64,000 bases of DNA from Bifidobacteriaceae bacterium (GTDB taxonomy: Bacteria > Actinomycetota > Actinomycetes > Actinomycetales > WQXJ01): contig JAISXH010000012.1 in assembly GCA_031270825.1 (NCBI GenBank), positions 1 through 64,000 on the forward strand. The letters run 5' to 3'. The position numbers were made by a program, and so were the translations under genes. Below, piece after piece: positions 30,458 through 40,120 of the stretch (position 1 is the stretch's first letter; each line of letters begins with the position of its first letter). The notes under the pieces were generated by a model that made no database searches, was not told where the DNA came from, and worked only from the letters and a program-made list of their open reading frames with translations.

Positions 30458-32119
30458 GTGGCTATTGATTCCAACCCCGACTGGTGGCGTGACGCCGCCG
30501 TCTATCAGATCTATCCGCGGTCGTTCGCCGACGCGAATGGCGACGGGATCGGCGACTTGCCCGGGATCGTCTCCAAGGTGCCGTACCTGGCCGCTCTGGG
30601 CGTCGATGCCGTCTGGCTGTCGCCGTTCTACCCTTCGGCTTTGGCGGACGGCGGCTATGACGTTGACGACTACCGCGACGTCGATCCCCGGATCGGCACG
30701 CTGGCGCAGTTCGACCAAATGGTGGCGGCCCTCCATGAGGCGGGGATCCGGGTGATCATCGACATTGTGCCGAACCACTCTGGTTCGGGGCACGCTTGGT
30801 TCCAGGAGGCGCTGGCGTCACCGCCCGGATCGGCGGCCCGGGCGCGCTATATCTTCCGCGACGGGAGCGGCCCTGATCGATCCGTTCCACCTTCCGATTG
30901 GCAGGCCGCCTTCGGAGGCTCGGCCTGGGGACCGGTCGGGGACGGACAGTTCTATTTGCATATGTTCGACCCGGCACAGCCGGACTGGAATTGGGACAAC
31001 CCCGAGGTGCGGGCGGAGTTCGTCGACATCCTGCGCTTCTGGGCCGACCGGGGAGTGGACGGGTTCCGGGTCGATGTGGCGAATGCCCTGGCCAAGGACC
31101 TCTCAGCCGATCCTCTGCCCAGCGCCGAGGAGATCGCGCTGGTGCCGGCCGGCCCGGATCATCCCTTGTATGACCGCGACGAGGTCCACGACATCTACGC
31201 CGAATGGCGGGCCGTCTTCAATTCCTACGATCCGCCCCGGGCGGCGGTCGCTGAGGCCTGGACGGACGATCCGGCTCGCCGGGCTCGCTATGCCCAACCG
31301 GATGGTCTGGGACAGGCCTTCAACTTCGATCTGCTCTGGGCGGCTTTCGACGCGGCCGAATTCCGGCGCGTGATCGAGCGCGACCTCGCCTTGGCGCGGG
31401 CCAGCGGATCCTCCTCGACCTGGGTGCTGTCGAACCATGATGTGATCCGGCACGCCTCGCGCTACGGGCTGGAGCTGCCGGCCGAGCTAGAGGACCGCCG
31501 CGCCTTGGGGCGCGGCTGGCTATTGGCCGGTGGCCGCGCGCCGGTGGAAGACATCGACTCGGGACTGCGCCGGGCGCGGGCGGCGACCGCGACGATCATG
31601 GCGCTGCCCGGCTCGGTCTACCTCTACCAGGGTGAGGAGCTGGGTTTGCGAGAGGTCGCCGACTTGCCCGATGCCGTCCGCCAAGACCCGCTCTTCCGGC
31701 GCAGTCCCGGGTACGACGTCGGTCGCGACGGCGCCCGTGTGCCGTTGCCGTGGACGGCCGCCGGTCCCAGCTTCGGTTTCGGGGTTGGATCAGCGCATTT
31801 GCCGCAGCCGGCCTGGTTCGGTCAGGTGGCGGCGGATGTCCAGGCAGGCGATCCGGAGTCGACGCTGAACCTTTACCGGCGCGCCTTGGCGGCCCGGCGT
31901 TCTCTGCTGACCAGGCCGGATGTGCGTTCAGCCGCATTGGAGTGGCTTGACTCGCCACCGGGGTCTTTGCATTTCCGCCGCGGCCCGTGGCATTGCTTGG
32001 TCAACTTCTCGGCCGTCGCCGACTTGGAATTGCCGAGTGGGGAAGTGGTCCTCTGGTCGCTAGGGTCGCTCGGGAATGGACGACTGGCGCCTGCGACGAC
32101 AGCCTGGGTGGTGGGCTAG
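30458..32119 (+). CDS. GH13 family alpha-glucosidase (oligo-1,6-glucosidase/trehalose-type)
   Basis: The 553-residue TIM-barrel enzyme has the N-terminal WWRDAAVYQIYPRSFADANG and the four GH13 regions: DIVPNHS (I), GVDGFRVDVA with the nucleophile Asp (II), AVAEAW with the acid/base Glu (III), and VLSNHDVIRH with the stabilising Asp (IV). It probably acts in the cytoplasm on imported alpha-glucosides, as no signal peptide is visible. Start GTG is preceded by AAGGAG. Trehalose synthase or sucrose-type activity cannot be excluded from motifs alone. Confidence 0.92.
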   Translation: MAIDSNPDWWRDAAVYQIYPRSFADANGDGIGDLPGIVSKVPYLAALGVDAVWLSPFYPSALADGGYDVDDYRDVDPRIGTLAQFDQMVAALHEAGIRVIIDIVPNHSGSGHAWFQEALASPPGSAARARYIFRDGSGPDRSVPPSDWQAAFGGSAWGPVGDGQFYLHMFDPAQPDWNWDNPEVRAEFVDILRFWADRGVDGFRVDVANALAKDLSADPLPSAEEIALVPAGPDHPLYDRDEVHDIYAEWRAVFNSYDPPRAAVAEAWTDDPARRARYAQPDGLGQAFNFDLLWAAFDAAEFRRVIERDLALARASGSSSTWVLSNHDVIRHASRYGLELPAELEDRRALGRGWLLAGGRAPVEDIDSGLRRARAATATIMALPGSVYLYQGEELGLREVADLPDAVRQDPLFRRSPGYDVGRDGARVPLPWTAAGPSFGFGVGSAHLPQPAWFGQVAADVQAGDPESTLNLYRRALAARRSLLTRPDVRSAALEWLDSPPGSLHFRRGPWHCLVNFSAVADLELPSGEVVLWSLGSLGNGRLAPATTAWVVG

Positions 32120-32161
32120 AAAAGGGGCGAGCCGGACTTAGGCGCGTTGCCGGGGGCGGGT

Positions 32162-32464
32162 TCAATCGCGATGGATGAGCCGACGCAGGTCGTGGATGGT
32201 CACGTGCTCGGCTGCTTGCCGCGCCGCCGTGGCTGTGGCCTTCCATTCCGCGCCGACCGGGGTGCGGTCGAATTCTTCCTCGAGGCTTTCAGCGGTCTCC
32301 GGCTCCGCGAACACCGCTTCAATCCGTTCGACTAAATCAGCCAGTTCCGCCAGGGTCAACTCGTCGGCCCAATTGGCGGCGCCTGTCTGCAGATAGACGA
32401 TCACTTCGCGCTTCTCAGTGGGTGCGAGCGCGTCAAGGGCCCACAGCAACTCTTGACTGATCAT
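32162..32464 (-). CDS. small acidic hypothetical protein
   Basis: The 100-residue protein begins MISQELLWALDALAPTEKRE, is rich in Glu and Ala and is predicted by eye to be mostly helical. No family is recognised. The frame stays open further upstream, but ATG 32464 is preferred because TAGACT ends exactly seven bases before it, matching the leaderless pattern in the window. It is convergent with the GH13 gene. Confidence 0.65.
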   Translation of the reverse strand: MISQELLWALDALAPTEKREVIVYLQTGAANWADELTLAELADLVERIEAVFAEPETAESLEEEFDRTPVGAEWKATATAARQAAEHVTIHDLRRLIHRD

Positions 32465-32471
32465 GCTCGAA

Positions 32472-32477
32472 AGTCTA
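32472..32477 (-). promoter_or_regulatory. -10 element, probable leaderless start of the small acidic protein
   Basis: On the minus strand TAGACT is followed by exactly seven bases and then the ATG at 32464. Confidence 0.5.
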
Positions 32478-32580
32478 GGGGGTACATGCGGGCTTCCAGC
32501 AGTATTTTCCCCCGGTTGTCTCAAGAATGGCGGCAATTGTTTTCGCAATTCTGCGGAAAATGCTATTTTTCGGGGTCGGT

Positions 32581-32598
32581 CCAGGACATTGGTCCTGG
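32581..32598 (+). other. 7-bp hairpin beside an A+T-rich island
   Basis: CCAGGAC, loop ATTG, GTCCTGG is a perfect stem directly after a conspicuously A+T-rich stretch that includes CTATTTTTC. It could be part of a terminator or regulatory site. The orientation is unclear. Confidence 0.3.
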
Positions 32599-33066
32599 GT
32601 TGACAGGTTGAATCGAAGGTTCGAGGCAGGCTTGGCCGCACTGCCGGGGTTCGGAGGCGACAACCGAGGGCGATCCACCGAGGCGTCTTTCCACAGCGGT
32701 TATGGGATCTTTAGCGGCGATTCCCAGTCGTGCCTGTCGCCGCCACCGCGACCGCGACCAAGACCACGGCTGTGGGCATCGGCGAGGCAAAGTTCGTTGG
32801 CATGGTCGGTGGCGCCCGGCAGGTCGCGGTCTGGGTTCACACCTGACTGCGCTAGACTACGTTTTCATGGTTGGTTCCGCCCGGCTCCACTACTGGCCTC
32901 GCCGGGCCTGGAACGCAGTTATCTTCGACCGGTGAGAAACTCGGCCGCTGGGCACACGGGGGTGCTAGACAGCATGGCGGTGTTCGCGGGCAGTGAACCC
33001 GCAGGCCGAGTTGGACTAGATGGGGCTTGGCGGACGTTGCCATCAGTGGTGAGCAGGTTGCGCATC

Positions 33067-33202
33067 GCCCCGCCGCATTGCGGTGGGGCCCGCAGTCGAC
33101 CAGGGAGCAACGGTCGATCTGCGGGCGCGGCTCTGCCGCCGAACGCCTGACCGCATTTGCGGACGGGCGCCGGGCCCTGGACTATTGCCTCCTCCAGGGC
33201 CC
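33067..33202 (+). ncRNA. candidate structured RNA: five consecutive hairpins upstream of carB
   Basis: Five stems follow one another with linkers of at most four bases. P1 is 33067-33077 with 33079-33089 (one G-T pair). P2 is 33089-33101 with 33112-33125 (13 bp, one bulged T, 10-base loop). P3 is 33127-33131 with 33135-33139. P4 is 33144-33169 (4 bp, internal loop, 5 bp). P5 is 33172-33181 with 33193-33202 (10 bp perfect), followed by GGGTTCCTTT. P5 could be a terminator. A weak -10 (CTAGAT, 33016-33021) lies upstream. It matches no RNA family I recognise. G+C-rich DNA makes chance stems likelier, so this is a candidate only. Confidence 0.35.
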
Positions 33203-33335
33203 GGGTTCCTTTAAGGATGGGTTGTCGCCCGCGGCGCCGGCCGGTGTGCGTTAAGAGACGTTGCCGATGGGTCAGATCGCCGCCAGGGCGGTCCGACGCA
33301 GACCTGGCTGGCGCGACCTGTGCAGGGGGCCACGG

Positions 33336-33341
33336 TAGGCT
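33336..33341 (+). promoter_or_regulatory. probable -10 element of the carB transcript
   Basis: TAGGCT would place transcription start near A33349, giving a leader of about 46 nt that begins right before the PyrR-type hairpin. No good -35 hexamer is visible. Confidence 0.4.
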
Positions 33342-33354
33342 TTGCGGGAACATT

Positions 33355-33386
33355 CCTTTAAGGCCCGTCCTGTGAGGCGGGAAAGG
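33355..33386 (+). promoter_or_regulatory. PyrR-binding hairpin sequestering the carB ribosome-binding site
   Basis: The loop TCCTGTGAGG (33368-33377) matches the PyrR-binding consensus UCCNGNGAGG. It is closed by CCCG/CGGG (33364-33367 with 33378-33381). A left-side purine bulge AAGG follows, then an outer stem CCTTT/AAAGG (33355-33359 with 33382-33386). The right arm of the outer stem contains the start of AAAGGAGG, the carB Shine-Dalgarno. PyrR bound with UMP would therefore stabilise a structure that hides the ribosome-binding site, as proposed for mycobacterial pyr mRNA. Confidence 0.75.
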
Positions 33387-33394
33387 AGGCCGCT

Positions 33395-36300
33395 ATGCCG
33401 AAGCGCCACGACCTCAAGTCGGTCATGGTGATCGGGTCTGGTCCGATCGTGATCGGCCAGGCCTGCGAGTTCGACTACTCCGGAACGCAGGCTTGCCGGG
33501 TCCTCAAGGATGAGGGCCTGCGGGTGGTGCTCGTCAACTCGAACCCGGCCACCATCATGACGGACCCAGAGTTCGCCGACGCCACTTATATCGAGCCGAT
33601 CGAATTGGCCACGCTGACCGCGATCATCGAGCGGGAGCGGCCGGACGCGCTGTTGCCCACTTTGGGCGGCCAGACGGCGCTCAACGCCGCCGTCGAACTG
33701 GCCCAGGCGGGCGTGCTGGACCAGTACGGCGTCGAGTTGATCGGGGCCAAGATCGAATCCATCCGGGCCGGCGAAGATCGCCAAGAGTTCAAGGGCGTGG
33801 TTGAGCGCTCGGGCGCCGAGGTCGCCCGCAGCCGGATCGCGCACTCGCTGGCCGGATGCCTGGACGCCGCTGAGGAGTTGGGATATCCGCTGGTGGTCCG
33901 GCCCTCTTTCACCATGGGCGGCCTGGGTTCGGGGATCGCCTGGAGCCCGGCCGACTTGGAGCGGATCGCCGGGGGAGGGCTGCAATACAGCCCCACAGCT
34001 GAAGTCCTGCTCGAGGAATCGGTCATCGGCTGGAAGGAATTCGAGCTCGAGATCATGCGTGATCGGGCGGACAACGTGGTGGTGGTCTGTTCGATCGAGA
34101 ATCTCGATCCGATGGGCGTGCACACCGGCGACTCGGTCACGGTGGCGCCGGCGCTGACGCTGACCGACCGCGAGTACCAGCGGCTGCGGGACATCGGGAT
34201 CGCTGTGATCCGCGAGGTGGGCGTGGACACGGGCGGCTGCAACATCCAGTTCGCGGTCAACCCGGCGGACGGGCGCATCATCGTGATCGAGATGAATCCG
34301 CGGGTCTCGCGGTCGTCGGCTTTGGCCTCCAAAGCAACCGGTTTTCCGATCGCCAAGATCGCCGCGCGCCTGGCGATCGGCTACACCCTAGACGAGATCC
34401 CGAACGACATCACCGGCTCGACACCGGCCAGTTTCGAGCCCTCGATCGACTACATCGTCACCAAAGTCCCCCGGTTCGCTTTCGAGAAGTTCCCGGCTGC
34501 GGACGACACCTTGACCACCACCATGAAGTCCGTCGGCGAGGCGATGGCGATAGGACGCTGCTTCACCGAATCGCTGAACAAGGCGATGCGCTCAATCGAC
34601 AAGAAGGGGGCGCGTTTCCACTGGTCGGGGACCAAGCCGGATCAGGCGCAGTTGGAGCGGTTGGTCGAATCGCTGGCCCGGCCGACCGAGCGTCGGCTGA
34701 TCGACCTGCAGCAGGCCGCCCGGTGGGGCGTCCCATTCGAACGGCTCGCCGCTGTCACCGGGATCGATCCTTGGTTCATAGACCAGATCGGCCTGATCAA
34801 CGCGGCGGCGGAACGTTTGGCCGCAGGCGACGCGCTGGACCGCAGGACTCTGCGCCTAGCCAAACGCCATGGCTTCTCGGATGTCCAGATCGGCGAAATC
34901 CGGGGGCTGTCGGAAGAAGCGGTGCGGGAGATCCGGCACGCCTTCGGGCTGAGGCCGGTTTACAAGATGGTCGACACCTGCGCCGGGGAGTTCGCGGCCC
35001 GCACGCCGTATCTGTACTCCACTTATGACGAGGAGACCGAGGTTCGGCGGCGCGACCGGCCAGCCGTCCTAATACTCGGGTCCGGGCCGAACCGGATTGG
35101 CCAGGGCATCGAATTCGACTATTCGTGCGTCCACGCGGCCCTCGCCTTGGGCCGCGACTACGAGACGATCATGATCAATTGCAACCCGGAAACCGTTTCG
35201 ACGGACTACGACATTTCCGGCCGCCTCTACTTCGAGCCGCTGACTTTCGAGGACGTGATGGAGATCTACGATGCCGAGCGGGCGGCTGGTCCTGTCGCGG
35301 GCGTCATCGTGCAGCTCGGCGGGCAAACCCCCTTGAGCCTGTCGTCGCGTTTGGCGGAGGCCGGGCTGCCGTTGTGGGGAACGGCGCCGGATGCCATCGA
35401 CGCGGCGGAGAACCGGGGCCTGTTCGGCCAGGTGCTGGCCCAGGCCGGGCTGCCGGCGCCGCAATATGGGACGGCCCTGTCGGTGCCGGAGGCCGAAAGA
35501 GTGGCCGAACGGATCGGCTATCCGGTGTTGGTGCGGCCGTCTTACGTGCTCGGCGGGCGGGGCATGGAAATCGTCTATGACATTGACCAGTTGCGCGAAT
35601 ATATGGCCAAGGCCATTCCCGAAGGCGGGCGGGCGGACGCTCCGGTGTTGATTGACCGGTTCTTGGACCAGGCGATCGAGATCGACGTGGACGCGCTCTA
35701 CGACGGCCAAGAGCTCTTCTTGGGCGGCGTGATGGAACACATCGAGGAGGCCGGCATCCATTCCGGCGACAGCGCCTGCGTGCTGCCGCCGGTCACCCTG
35801 TCCAGCCGCGATCTGGAGCGGATCGAGCAGTCAACTGAGGCCATCGCCAAAGGGGTGGGCGTGCGCGGGCTGATCAACATCCAGTTCGCGCTGATGAGCG
35901 ATGTCCTCTACGTGCTGGAGGCGAATCCCCGGGCCTCGCGGACGGTGCCGTTCGTCTCGAAGGCCACCGGCGTGCCATTGGCCAAGGCGGCCTGTCTGAT
36001 CATGGCCGGCGCGTCGATCGCTGAGCTGAAGGCCCAGGGGCACCTGCCGGCCAGCTCCTCAGCACTGGCCCTGGAAGTCGATCGGATCGCCGTCAAGGAG
36101 GCGGTGCTGCCGTTCGCGCGCTTCCGCACCGCCGAGGGCAAGATCGTCGACACCGTGCTCGGCCCGGAGATGCGTTCGACCGGCGAGGTCATGGGCCGCG
36201 ATCCGCATTTCCCGACCGCCTTCGCGAAGTCGCAGGTCGCGGCCTACGGGGGACTGCCGCGTCAGGGCCGCGTCTTTGTGTCCGTGGCGGACCGGGACAA

Positions 36301-36664
36301 ACGCTCCATCCTGTTTCCGGTCAAGCGCCTGGTCGAACTCGGCTTCGAGATCCTCGCCACCGAGGGCACCGCCTCGGTGCTGAGGCGCAACTCGATCCCC
36401 TGCCGCGAGGTCCTGAAAGTCTCCGAAGGCGAAGGCCGCCGGACGGTGGTGGACCTGATCCACTCCGGCGAAGTCGACATGGTGGTGAACACGCCTTCGG
36501 GGGCGGGCTCGCGAGCAGACGGCTATGAGATCCGGGCCGCCATCACCGCCATGGACAGGCCGATCGTCACCACCACCCAACAGCTGGCCGCCGCCGTCCA
36601 AGCGATCGAGGCCCAGCTGGTGGGACCCCTCAGCGTTGAACCCCTGCAAAGGACTGAGGCATGA
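33395..36664 (+). CDS. carB: carbamoyl-phosphate synthase large subunit
   Basis: The 1089-residue protein has the duplicated ATP-grasp architecture. The first half starts [20 protein letters not shown] and contains [16 protein letters not shown]. The second half starts [20 protein letters not shown] and contains [19 protein letters not shown]-terminal MGS-type allosteric domain holds the UMP/ornithine effector site ([23 protein letters not shown]). It makes carbamoyl phosphate for pyrimidines and arginine with CarA, which is not in this window. Control by PyrR is likely from the leader hairpin. The stop overlaps pyrF by four bases. Confidence 0.98.
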   Translation: MPKRHDLKSVMVIGSGPIVIGQACEFDYSGTQACRVLKDEGLRVVLVNSNPATIMTDPEFADATYIEPIELATLTAIIERERPDALLPTLGGQTALNAAVELAQAGVLDQYGVELIGAKIESIRAGEDRQEFKGVVERSGAEVARSRIAHSLAGCLDAAEELGYPLVVRPSFTMGGLGSGIAWSPADLERIAGGGLQYSPTAEVLLEESVIGWKEFELEIMRDRADNVVVVCSIENLDPMGVHTGDSVTVAPALTLTDREYQRLRDIGIAVIREVGVDTGGCNIQFAVNPADGRIIVIEMNPRVSRSSALASKATGFPIAKIAARLAIGYTLDEIPNDITGSTPASFEPSIDYIVTKVPRFAFEKFPAADDTLTTTMKSVGEAMAIGRCFTESLNKAMRSIDKKGARFHWSGTKPDQAQLERLVESLARPTERRLIDLQQAARWGVPFERLAAVTGIDPWFIDQIGLINAAAERLAAGDALDRRTLRLAKRHGFSDVQIGEIRGLSEEAVREIRHAFGLRPVYKMVDTCAGEFAARTPYLYSTYDEETEVRRRDRPAVLILGSGPNRIGQGIEFDYSCVHAALALGRDYETIMINCNPETVSTDYDISGRLYFEPLTFEDVMEIYDAERAAGPVAGVIVQLGGQTPLSLSSRLAEAGLPLWGTAPDAIDAAENRGLFGQVLAQAGLPAPQYGTALSVPEAERVAERIGYPVLVRPSYVLGGRGMEIVYDIDQLREYMAKAIPEGGRADAPVLIDRFLDQAIEIDVDALYDGQELFLGGVMEHIEEAGIHSGDSACVLPPVTLSSRDLERIEQSTEAIAKGVGVRGLINIQFALMSDVLYVLEANPRASRTVPFVSKATGVPLAKAACLIMAGASIAELKAQGHLPASSSALALEVDRIAVKEAVLPFARFRTAEGKIVDTVLGPEMRSTGEVMGRDPHFPTAFAKSQVAAYGGLPRQGRVFVSVADRDKRSILFPVKRLVELGFEILATEGTASVLRRNSIPCREVLKVSEGEGRRTVVDLIHSGEVDMVVNTPSGAGSRADGYEIRAAITAMDRPIVTTTQQLAAAVQAIEAQLVGPLSVEPLQRTEA

Positions 36665-37506
36665 GCACTTTCGCGGCGCGGCTGCACACCCAACTGGCGG
36701 GGGGCAGCCACCTGTGCGTCGGCATCGACCCCCATCCCTGGCTGCTGGCGGACTGGGGGCTGGCGGACACGCCGGAGAACCTGGCCTTCTTCGGGCGGTC
36801 GATGATCGAATCGGCTCTGACCGGAGGGGCGGCCGCGGTCAAACTGCAATCGGCCTTGTTCGAGCGGCACGGGTCGAAAGGGATCGCGGCGCTGGAAGCA
36901 GTCTTGGCCTTCGCCCGGCAGGTCGGGATGTTGACCATCTTGGACGTGAAGAGAGGCGACATCGGCTCGACCATGCGTGGTTACGCCGAGGCCTACCTGG
37001 CCGACGACTCGCCGCTGGCGGCCGACGCCATCACGCTCAGTCCCTATCTGGGCTTCGGCTCGCTGGCGCCGGCGTTGGAGCTGGCGGCCGAGAATGGGCG
37101 CGGGGTCTTCGTATTGGCCTTCACTTCTAATCCAGAAGGGGCCTCGGTTCAGCGCGCGGTCACCGTGGGGGGAATCCAGGTCGGCGAATCGATCATCCAG
37201 GCGGTCAGCCAGGCCAACGCGGGGGCGCTGCCGATGGGCGGCGTGGGGGTCGTCATCGGCGCCACCATCGGCTCTCTGCCACCCGCCGGCGCCCAAATGA
37301 TCTCCCAGGTCGGAGGCCCTATTTTGGCCCCTGGCCTAGGCGTCCAAGGGGGGCAGCCAGCTGACTTGCGGAGAGTTTTCGGCCCGGCCCGGAACCTGGT
37401 CCTGGCAACGGCATCGCGGGCCTTGGCGGGGGCGGGACCGGACCCCGAACGGGTGGTCGCGGCGGTGCGCCAAACCGTGGCAAATCTCAGTTTTCTCGGA
37501 ATCTAG
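36661..37506 (+). CDS. pyrF: orotidine 5'-phosphate decarboxylase, type 2
   Basis: The 281-residue enzyme makes UMP from OMP. The type 2 signature with catalytic Asp/Lys is [13 protein letters not shown] near residue 97. [14 protein letters not shown] starts the barrel, and [16 protein letters not shown] is typical of the long actinobacterial form. The four-base overlap with carB places it under the same PyrR-controlled transcript. Confidence 0.96.
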   Translation: MSTFAARLHTQLAGGSHLCVGIDPHPWLLADWGLADTPENLAFFGRSMIESALTGGAAAVKLQSALFERHGSKGIAALEAVLAFARQVGMLTILDVKRGDIGSTMRGYAEAYLADDSPLAADAITLSPYLGFGSLAPALELAAENGRGVFVLAFTSNPEGASVQRAVTVGGIQVGESIIQAVSQANAGALPMGGVGVVIGATIGSLPPAGAQMISQVGGPILAPGLGVQGGQPADLRRVFGPARNLVLATASRALAGAGPDPERVVAAVRQTVANLSFLGI

Positions 37507-37517
37507 GCCTGAAGCCG

Positions 37518-37546
37518 TTGCGTCATCCCAGGTCAACGGTTAGATT
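37518..37546 (+). promoter_or_regulatory. promoter of mihF
   Basis: TTGCGT (37518-37523) and TAGATT (37541-37546) are separated by 17 bases, a good match to the actinobacterial housekeeping promoter. It lies in the 85-base gap between pyrF and mihF, so mihF-gmk-rpoZ can be transcribed independently of the PyrR-controlled genes. Confidence 0.6.
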
Positions 37547-37591
37547 GTGACTGTCCAAGTCCAACTAAGGCACCAAAGGTGGATATAGGTA

Positions 37592-37903
37592 ATGGCTCTA
37601 CCTCCATTGACTCCGGAACAGCGGGCTGAGGCCCTCAAGAAAGCGGCCGAAGCCCGCCAAGCACGAGCTGAGGTGAAGAACCGCCTCAAGGCGTCCCAGG
37701 GATCGCTCTCCGAAGTGCTCGCCATGGGGCAAGAGGATGATGTGATCGGCAAGATCAAGGTCGCCGCCCTCCTCGAGGCCTTGCCCGGGGTGGGGAAGGT
37801 CAAGGCGAAGGCCATCATGACCGAGATCGGCATCTCTGAGTCGCGGCGCATCCGCGGCCTCGGCCCGCATCAAAGGGAACAGCTGATCGAGCGTTTCGGC
37901 TGA
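37592..37903 (+). CDS. mihF: integration host factor, actinobacterial type
   Basis: The 103-residue basic nucleoid-associated protein has a long N-terminal charged helix (LTPEQRAEALKKAAEARQAR) and the DNA-binding core LLEALPGVGKVKAKAIMTEI, with a helix-two-turn-helix-like GVGKVKA. It is unrelated in fold to enterobacterial IHF. Its place just before gmk is standard in actinobacteria. Confidence 0.96.
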   Translation: MALPPLTPEQRAEALKKAAEARQARAEVKNRLKASQGSLSEVLAMGQEDDVIGKIKVAALLEALPGVGKVKAKAIMTEIGISESRRIRGLGPHQREQLIERFG

Positions 37904-37909
37904 ACACCG

Positions 37910-38470
37910 GTGGTGTGGGCGCCAACTCGCCTGACGGTATTGGCGGGCCCCTCTGGGGTCGGCAAAGGCACAGTTGCGGCCCTCATCGCTGAGCGCTACC
38001 CAAAGGTCTACCTTTCGATTTCCGCCACAACCAGGCGGCCCCGGCCCGGCGAGGTCGAGGCCGTCAGTTACTTCTTCATTTCGCGGGCGGCTTTCGAGGC
38101 CGCGGTGGTGGCCGGGGACATGCTGGAATGGGCCGAATACAACGGTCACCTCTACGGCACGCCCCGGCTCGCGGTCGAGGACGCTTTGGGCGCGGGGCGA
38201 CCGGCTCTGCTAGAGATTGATCTGGCGGGCGCGCGTCAGATCCGCCAGTCGATGCCTGGCGCGCTGCAGGTCTTCCTGATGCCTCCCACGTGGAAGGAAT
38301 TGGAGCGCCGGTTGATCGCCCGCGGCACCGAGGACGAGGGCCAGCGGCTGCTCCGTTTGGCGACCGCTGAACGCGAGGTGAGAGCGCGCGGCGAGTTCGA
38401 CTTCGTGCTGACGAATGACGACTTGGACCGGACCGTGACGCGACTGGCCGCGATTATGGGGCTAGACTAA
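37910..38470 (+). CDS. gmk: guanylate kinase
   Basis: The 186-residue enzyme phosphorylates GMP to GDP. The P-loop is AGPSGVGKGTVAALI near residue 9, and the GMP-binding region has SATTRRPRPGEVEAVSYFF and EWAEYNGHLYGTP. It starts at GTG six bases after the mihF stop, with no strong ribosome-binding site, so coupling to mihF translation is likely. Confidence 0.97.
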   Translation: MVWAPTRLTVLAGPSGVGKGTVAALIAERYPKVYLSISATTRRPRPGEVEAVSYFFISRAAFEAAVVAGDMLEWAEYNGHLYGTPRLAVEDALGAGRPALLEIDLAGARQIRQSMPGALQVFLMPPTWKELERRLIARGTEDEGQRLLRLATAEREVRARGEFDFVLTNDDLDRTVTRLAAIMGLD

Positions 38471-38506
38471 GTCGGCTCGGCTAATTGATGTTGGAAGGAT
38501 TGTTCA

Positions 38507-38770
38507 TTGTCAGGTACCACAGCCAACCCCGAGGGCATCACCGACCCGCCAATCGACGATTTGCTTGAGGTTACCGACTCCAAGTACGCGCTGGTGATCT
38601 ATGCCGCGAAGCGCGCCCGCCAGATCAACGGCTACTACGCCCAGTTGAACGAAGGGCTGCTGGAGCACGTCGGCCCGCTGGTCGAGGCGGGGCCGCAGGA
38701 GAAGCCGCTGTCCATCGCCATGCGTGAGATCAACCGGGGCCTTTTGACCATCGAACCCTCTGGGGAGTGA
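38507..38770 (+). CDS. rpoZ: RNA polymerase omega subunit
   Basis: The 87-residue subunit has the omega core [20 protein letters not shown] and [10 protein letters not shown], followed by [13 protein letters not shown]. It starts at TTG after GGAAGGA. It lies between gmk and coaBC as in most actinobacteria. A TAGACT at 38464 upstream could be an internal -10. Confidence 0.96.
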   Translation: MSGTTANPEGITDPPIDDLLEVTDSKYALVIYAAKRARQINGYYAQLNEGLLEHVGPLVEAGPQEKPLSIAMREINRGLLTIEPSGE

Positions 38771-38777
38771 CGCCAGC

Positions 38778-39971
38778 GTGATCGTGGTGGGGGTCGCAGG
38801 CGGAATTGCCGCCTACAAGACCCCGGCCCTGATCAGGTTGCTGACCGAGGCGGGACATGCCGTCCGGGTGGTGCCGACCGAAAACGCTTTGCGCTTTGTT
38901 GGCGCCGCCACCTTCGAGGCGCTGACCGGTTGGCCGGTGCGGTCCTCGGTGTTCGACCAGGCCGCCGGCGTGGACCACGTGGCGCTGGCCGGCGAGGCCC
39001 GCTTGGTGGTCGTGGCGCCGGCCACGGCCGATTTGTTGTCGCGCTACGCCGCTGGTCGAGCCAGCGATCTGCTGACGGCGACTCTCTTGGCCACGCGGGC
39101 GCCGGTGGTGGTGGCGCCGGCCATGCACACCGCCATGTTGGAGCATCCGGCCACAGTCGCGAACTTGGCCGCCTTGCGGGCCCGGGGTGTGACGGTGCTC
39201 GATTCGCCGGCTGGCCGGTTGACCGGCTCGGATTCCGGCCGAGGCCGGATGGCTGAGCCCACAGACATCTTCTCGGCGGTCCAGGGTTTGCTGCGGCCAG
39301 CGGATTTTGCCGGGCTAAGAGTGCTGGTGTCAGCTGGCGGGACGCGCGAGCCAGTGGACCCGGTGCGCTTCTTGGGCAACCGTTCCTCCGGCAAGCAGGG
39401 CTTGGCGATCGCCGCCGCCGCAGCCCGGCGGGGCGCGGAGGTGACCTTGGTGGCCGCCAACGTGTCGGCGCCGCCGCCGTTCGGCGTCGAGGTGGCGCAG
39501 GTGGAGACCGCGCTGGAGCTTCAGGCCGCCATGACAGAACGCGCCGCCGATGCCGACCTGGTGGTGATGGCGGCGGCGGTGGCGGATTTCCGTCCGGCCG
39601 AGGCTTCGACCAGCAAGATCAAGCGGCATGGCAAGGACGGCCTGTCTTTGGAACTGGTGCCCAACCCCGACATTCTGGCCGGCCTGGTGGAGCGGCGCCG
39701 TCCGGGTCAGGTGATAGTGGGCTTCGCGGCGGAGACCGGTGATCAGTTCGGCTCTGCCCTGGAGCATGGCCTCGCCAAAGCCAGGCGCAAGCAGGCCGAC
39801 TTGACGGTGGTCAACGTAGTCGCCGGTGGGGCGGTCTTTGGCGGAGACACGAACGATGTGGTGCTGCTGTCCCGCGACGGGGAGCGGCTGGGCGAAATCG
39901 CGGCCTCCAAAGGCGACGTGGCCGAAGCGATCCTGGACACAGTCCGTCCCTGGCTGGCCAAGAGCCTTTGA
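38778..39971 (+). CDS. coaBC: phosphopantothenoylcysteine decarboxylase/synthetase
   Basis: The 397-residue bifunctional coenzyme A enzyme has an N-terminal flavin CoaC domain ([29 protein letters not shown]). Its C-terminal CoaB domain begins around residue 180 ([44 protein letters not shown]). The substrate flap reads [13 protein letters not shown], with Ser/Gly where other phyla have a Cys, a form common in actinobacteria. It starts at GTG seven bases after rpoZ. Confidence 0.97.
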   Translation: MIVVGVAGGIAAYKTPALIRLLTEAGHAVRVVPTENALRFVGAATFEALTGWPVRSSVFDQAAGVDHVALAGEARLVVVAPATADLLSRYAAGRASDLLTATLLATRAPVVVAPAMHTAMLEHPATVANLAALRARGVTVLDSPAGRLTGSDSGRGRMAEPTDIFSAVQGLLRPADFAGLRVLVSAGGTREPVDPVRFLGNRSSGKQGLAIAAAAARRGAEVTLVAANVSAPPPFGVEVAQVETALELQAAMTERAADADLVVMAAAVADFRPAEASTSKIKRHGKDGLSLELVPNPDILAGLVERRRPGQVIVGFAAETGDQFGSALEHGLAKARRKQADLTVVNVVAGGAVFGGDTNDVVLLSRDGERLGEIAASKGDVAEAILDTVRPWLAKSL

Positions 39972-40070
39972 GGGTGTGACTGGAGGCCGGGCGGCGAGCC
40001 GGCCGAGGTCTTGGGTTGGCGATGTGAGGCCAGGTCGCCTGGTGGGCTCATTGGCCCGGCGCGGGGCCGG

Positions 40071-40091
40071 CCGGCTGGCCGGGCCAGCCGG
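40071..40091 (+). repeat. perfect 10-bp inverted repeat between coaBC and metK
   Basis: CCGGCTGGCC and GGCCAGCCGG are separated by a single G. It may act as a weak terminator for coaBC or an operator near the metK promoter 30 bases downstream. There is no T-run after it. Confidence 0.4.
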
Positions 40092-40120
40092 TTTCCGAAC
40101 TCGCTGTCGTAGGGCGCCGC

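Larger units (their letters stand above)
32465..33394. other. 930-base intergenic region without a convincing gene
   Basis: Open frames here have irregular codon use and no recognisable protein features. The region holds the promoter of the small leaderless gene, an A+T-rich island (about 32500-32580), a hairpin at 32581-32598, a train of hairpins (33067-33202), and the carB promoter and PyrR site at its right end. carA, which normally precedes carB, is not present in any frame. Confidence 0.7.

Noticed and set aside
32527..33150. 207-codon plus-strand open frame before carB
   Set aside because: It crosses the A+T-rich island and the hairpin train, has irregular Arg/Pro-rich composition and no domain. 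I looked for a carA remnant in it and found none.
33206..33216. Second PyrR-like site, because TTCCTTTAAGG recurs here
   Set aside because: The shared 11 bases are not followed by the UCCNGNGAGG loop, so it is not a PyrR site; it may be chance or part of the preceding hairpin's tail.
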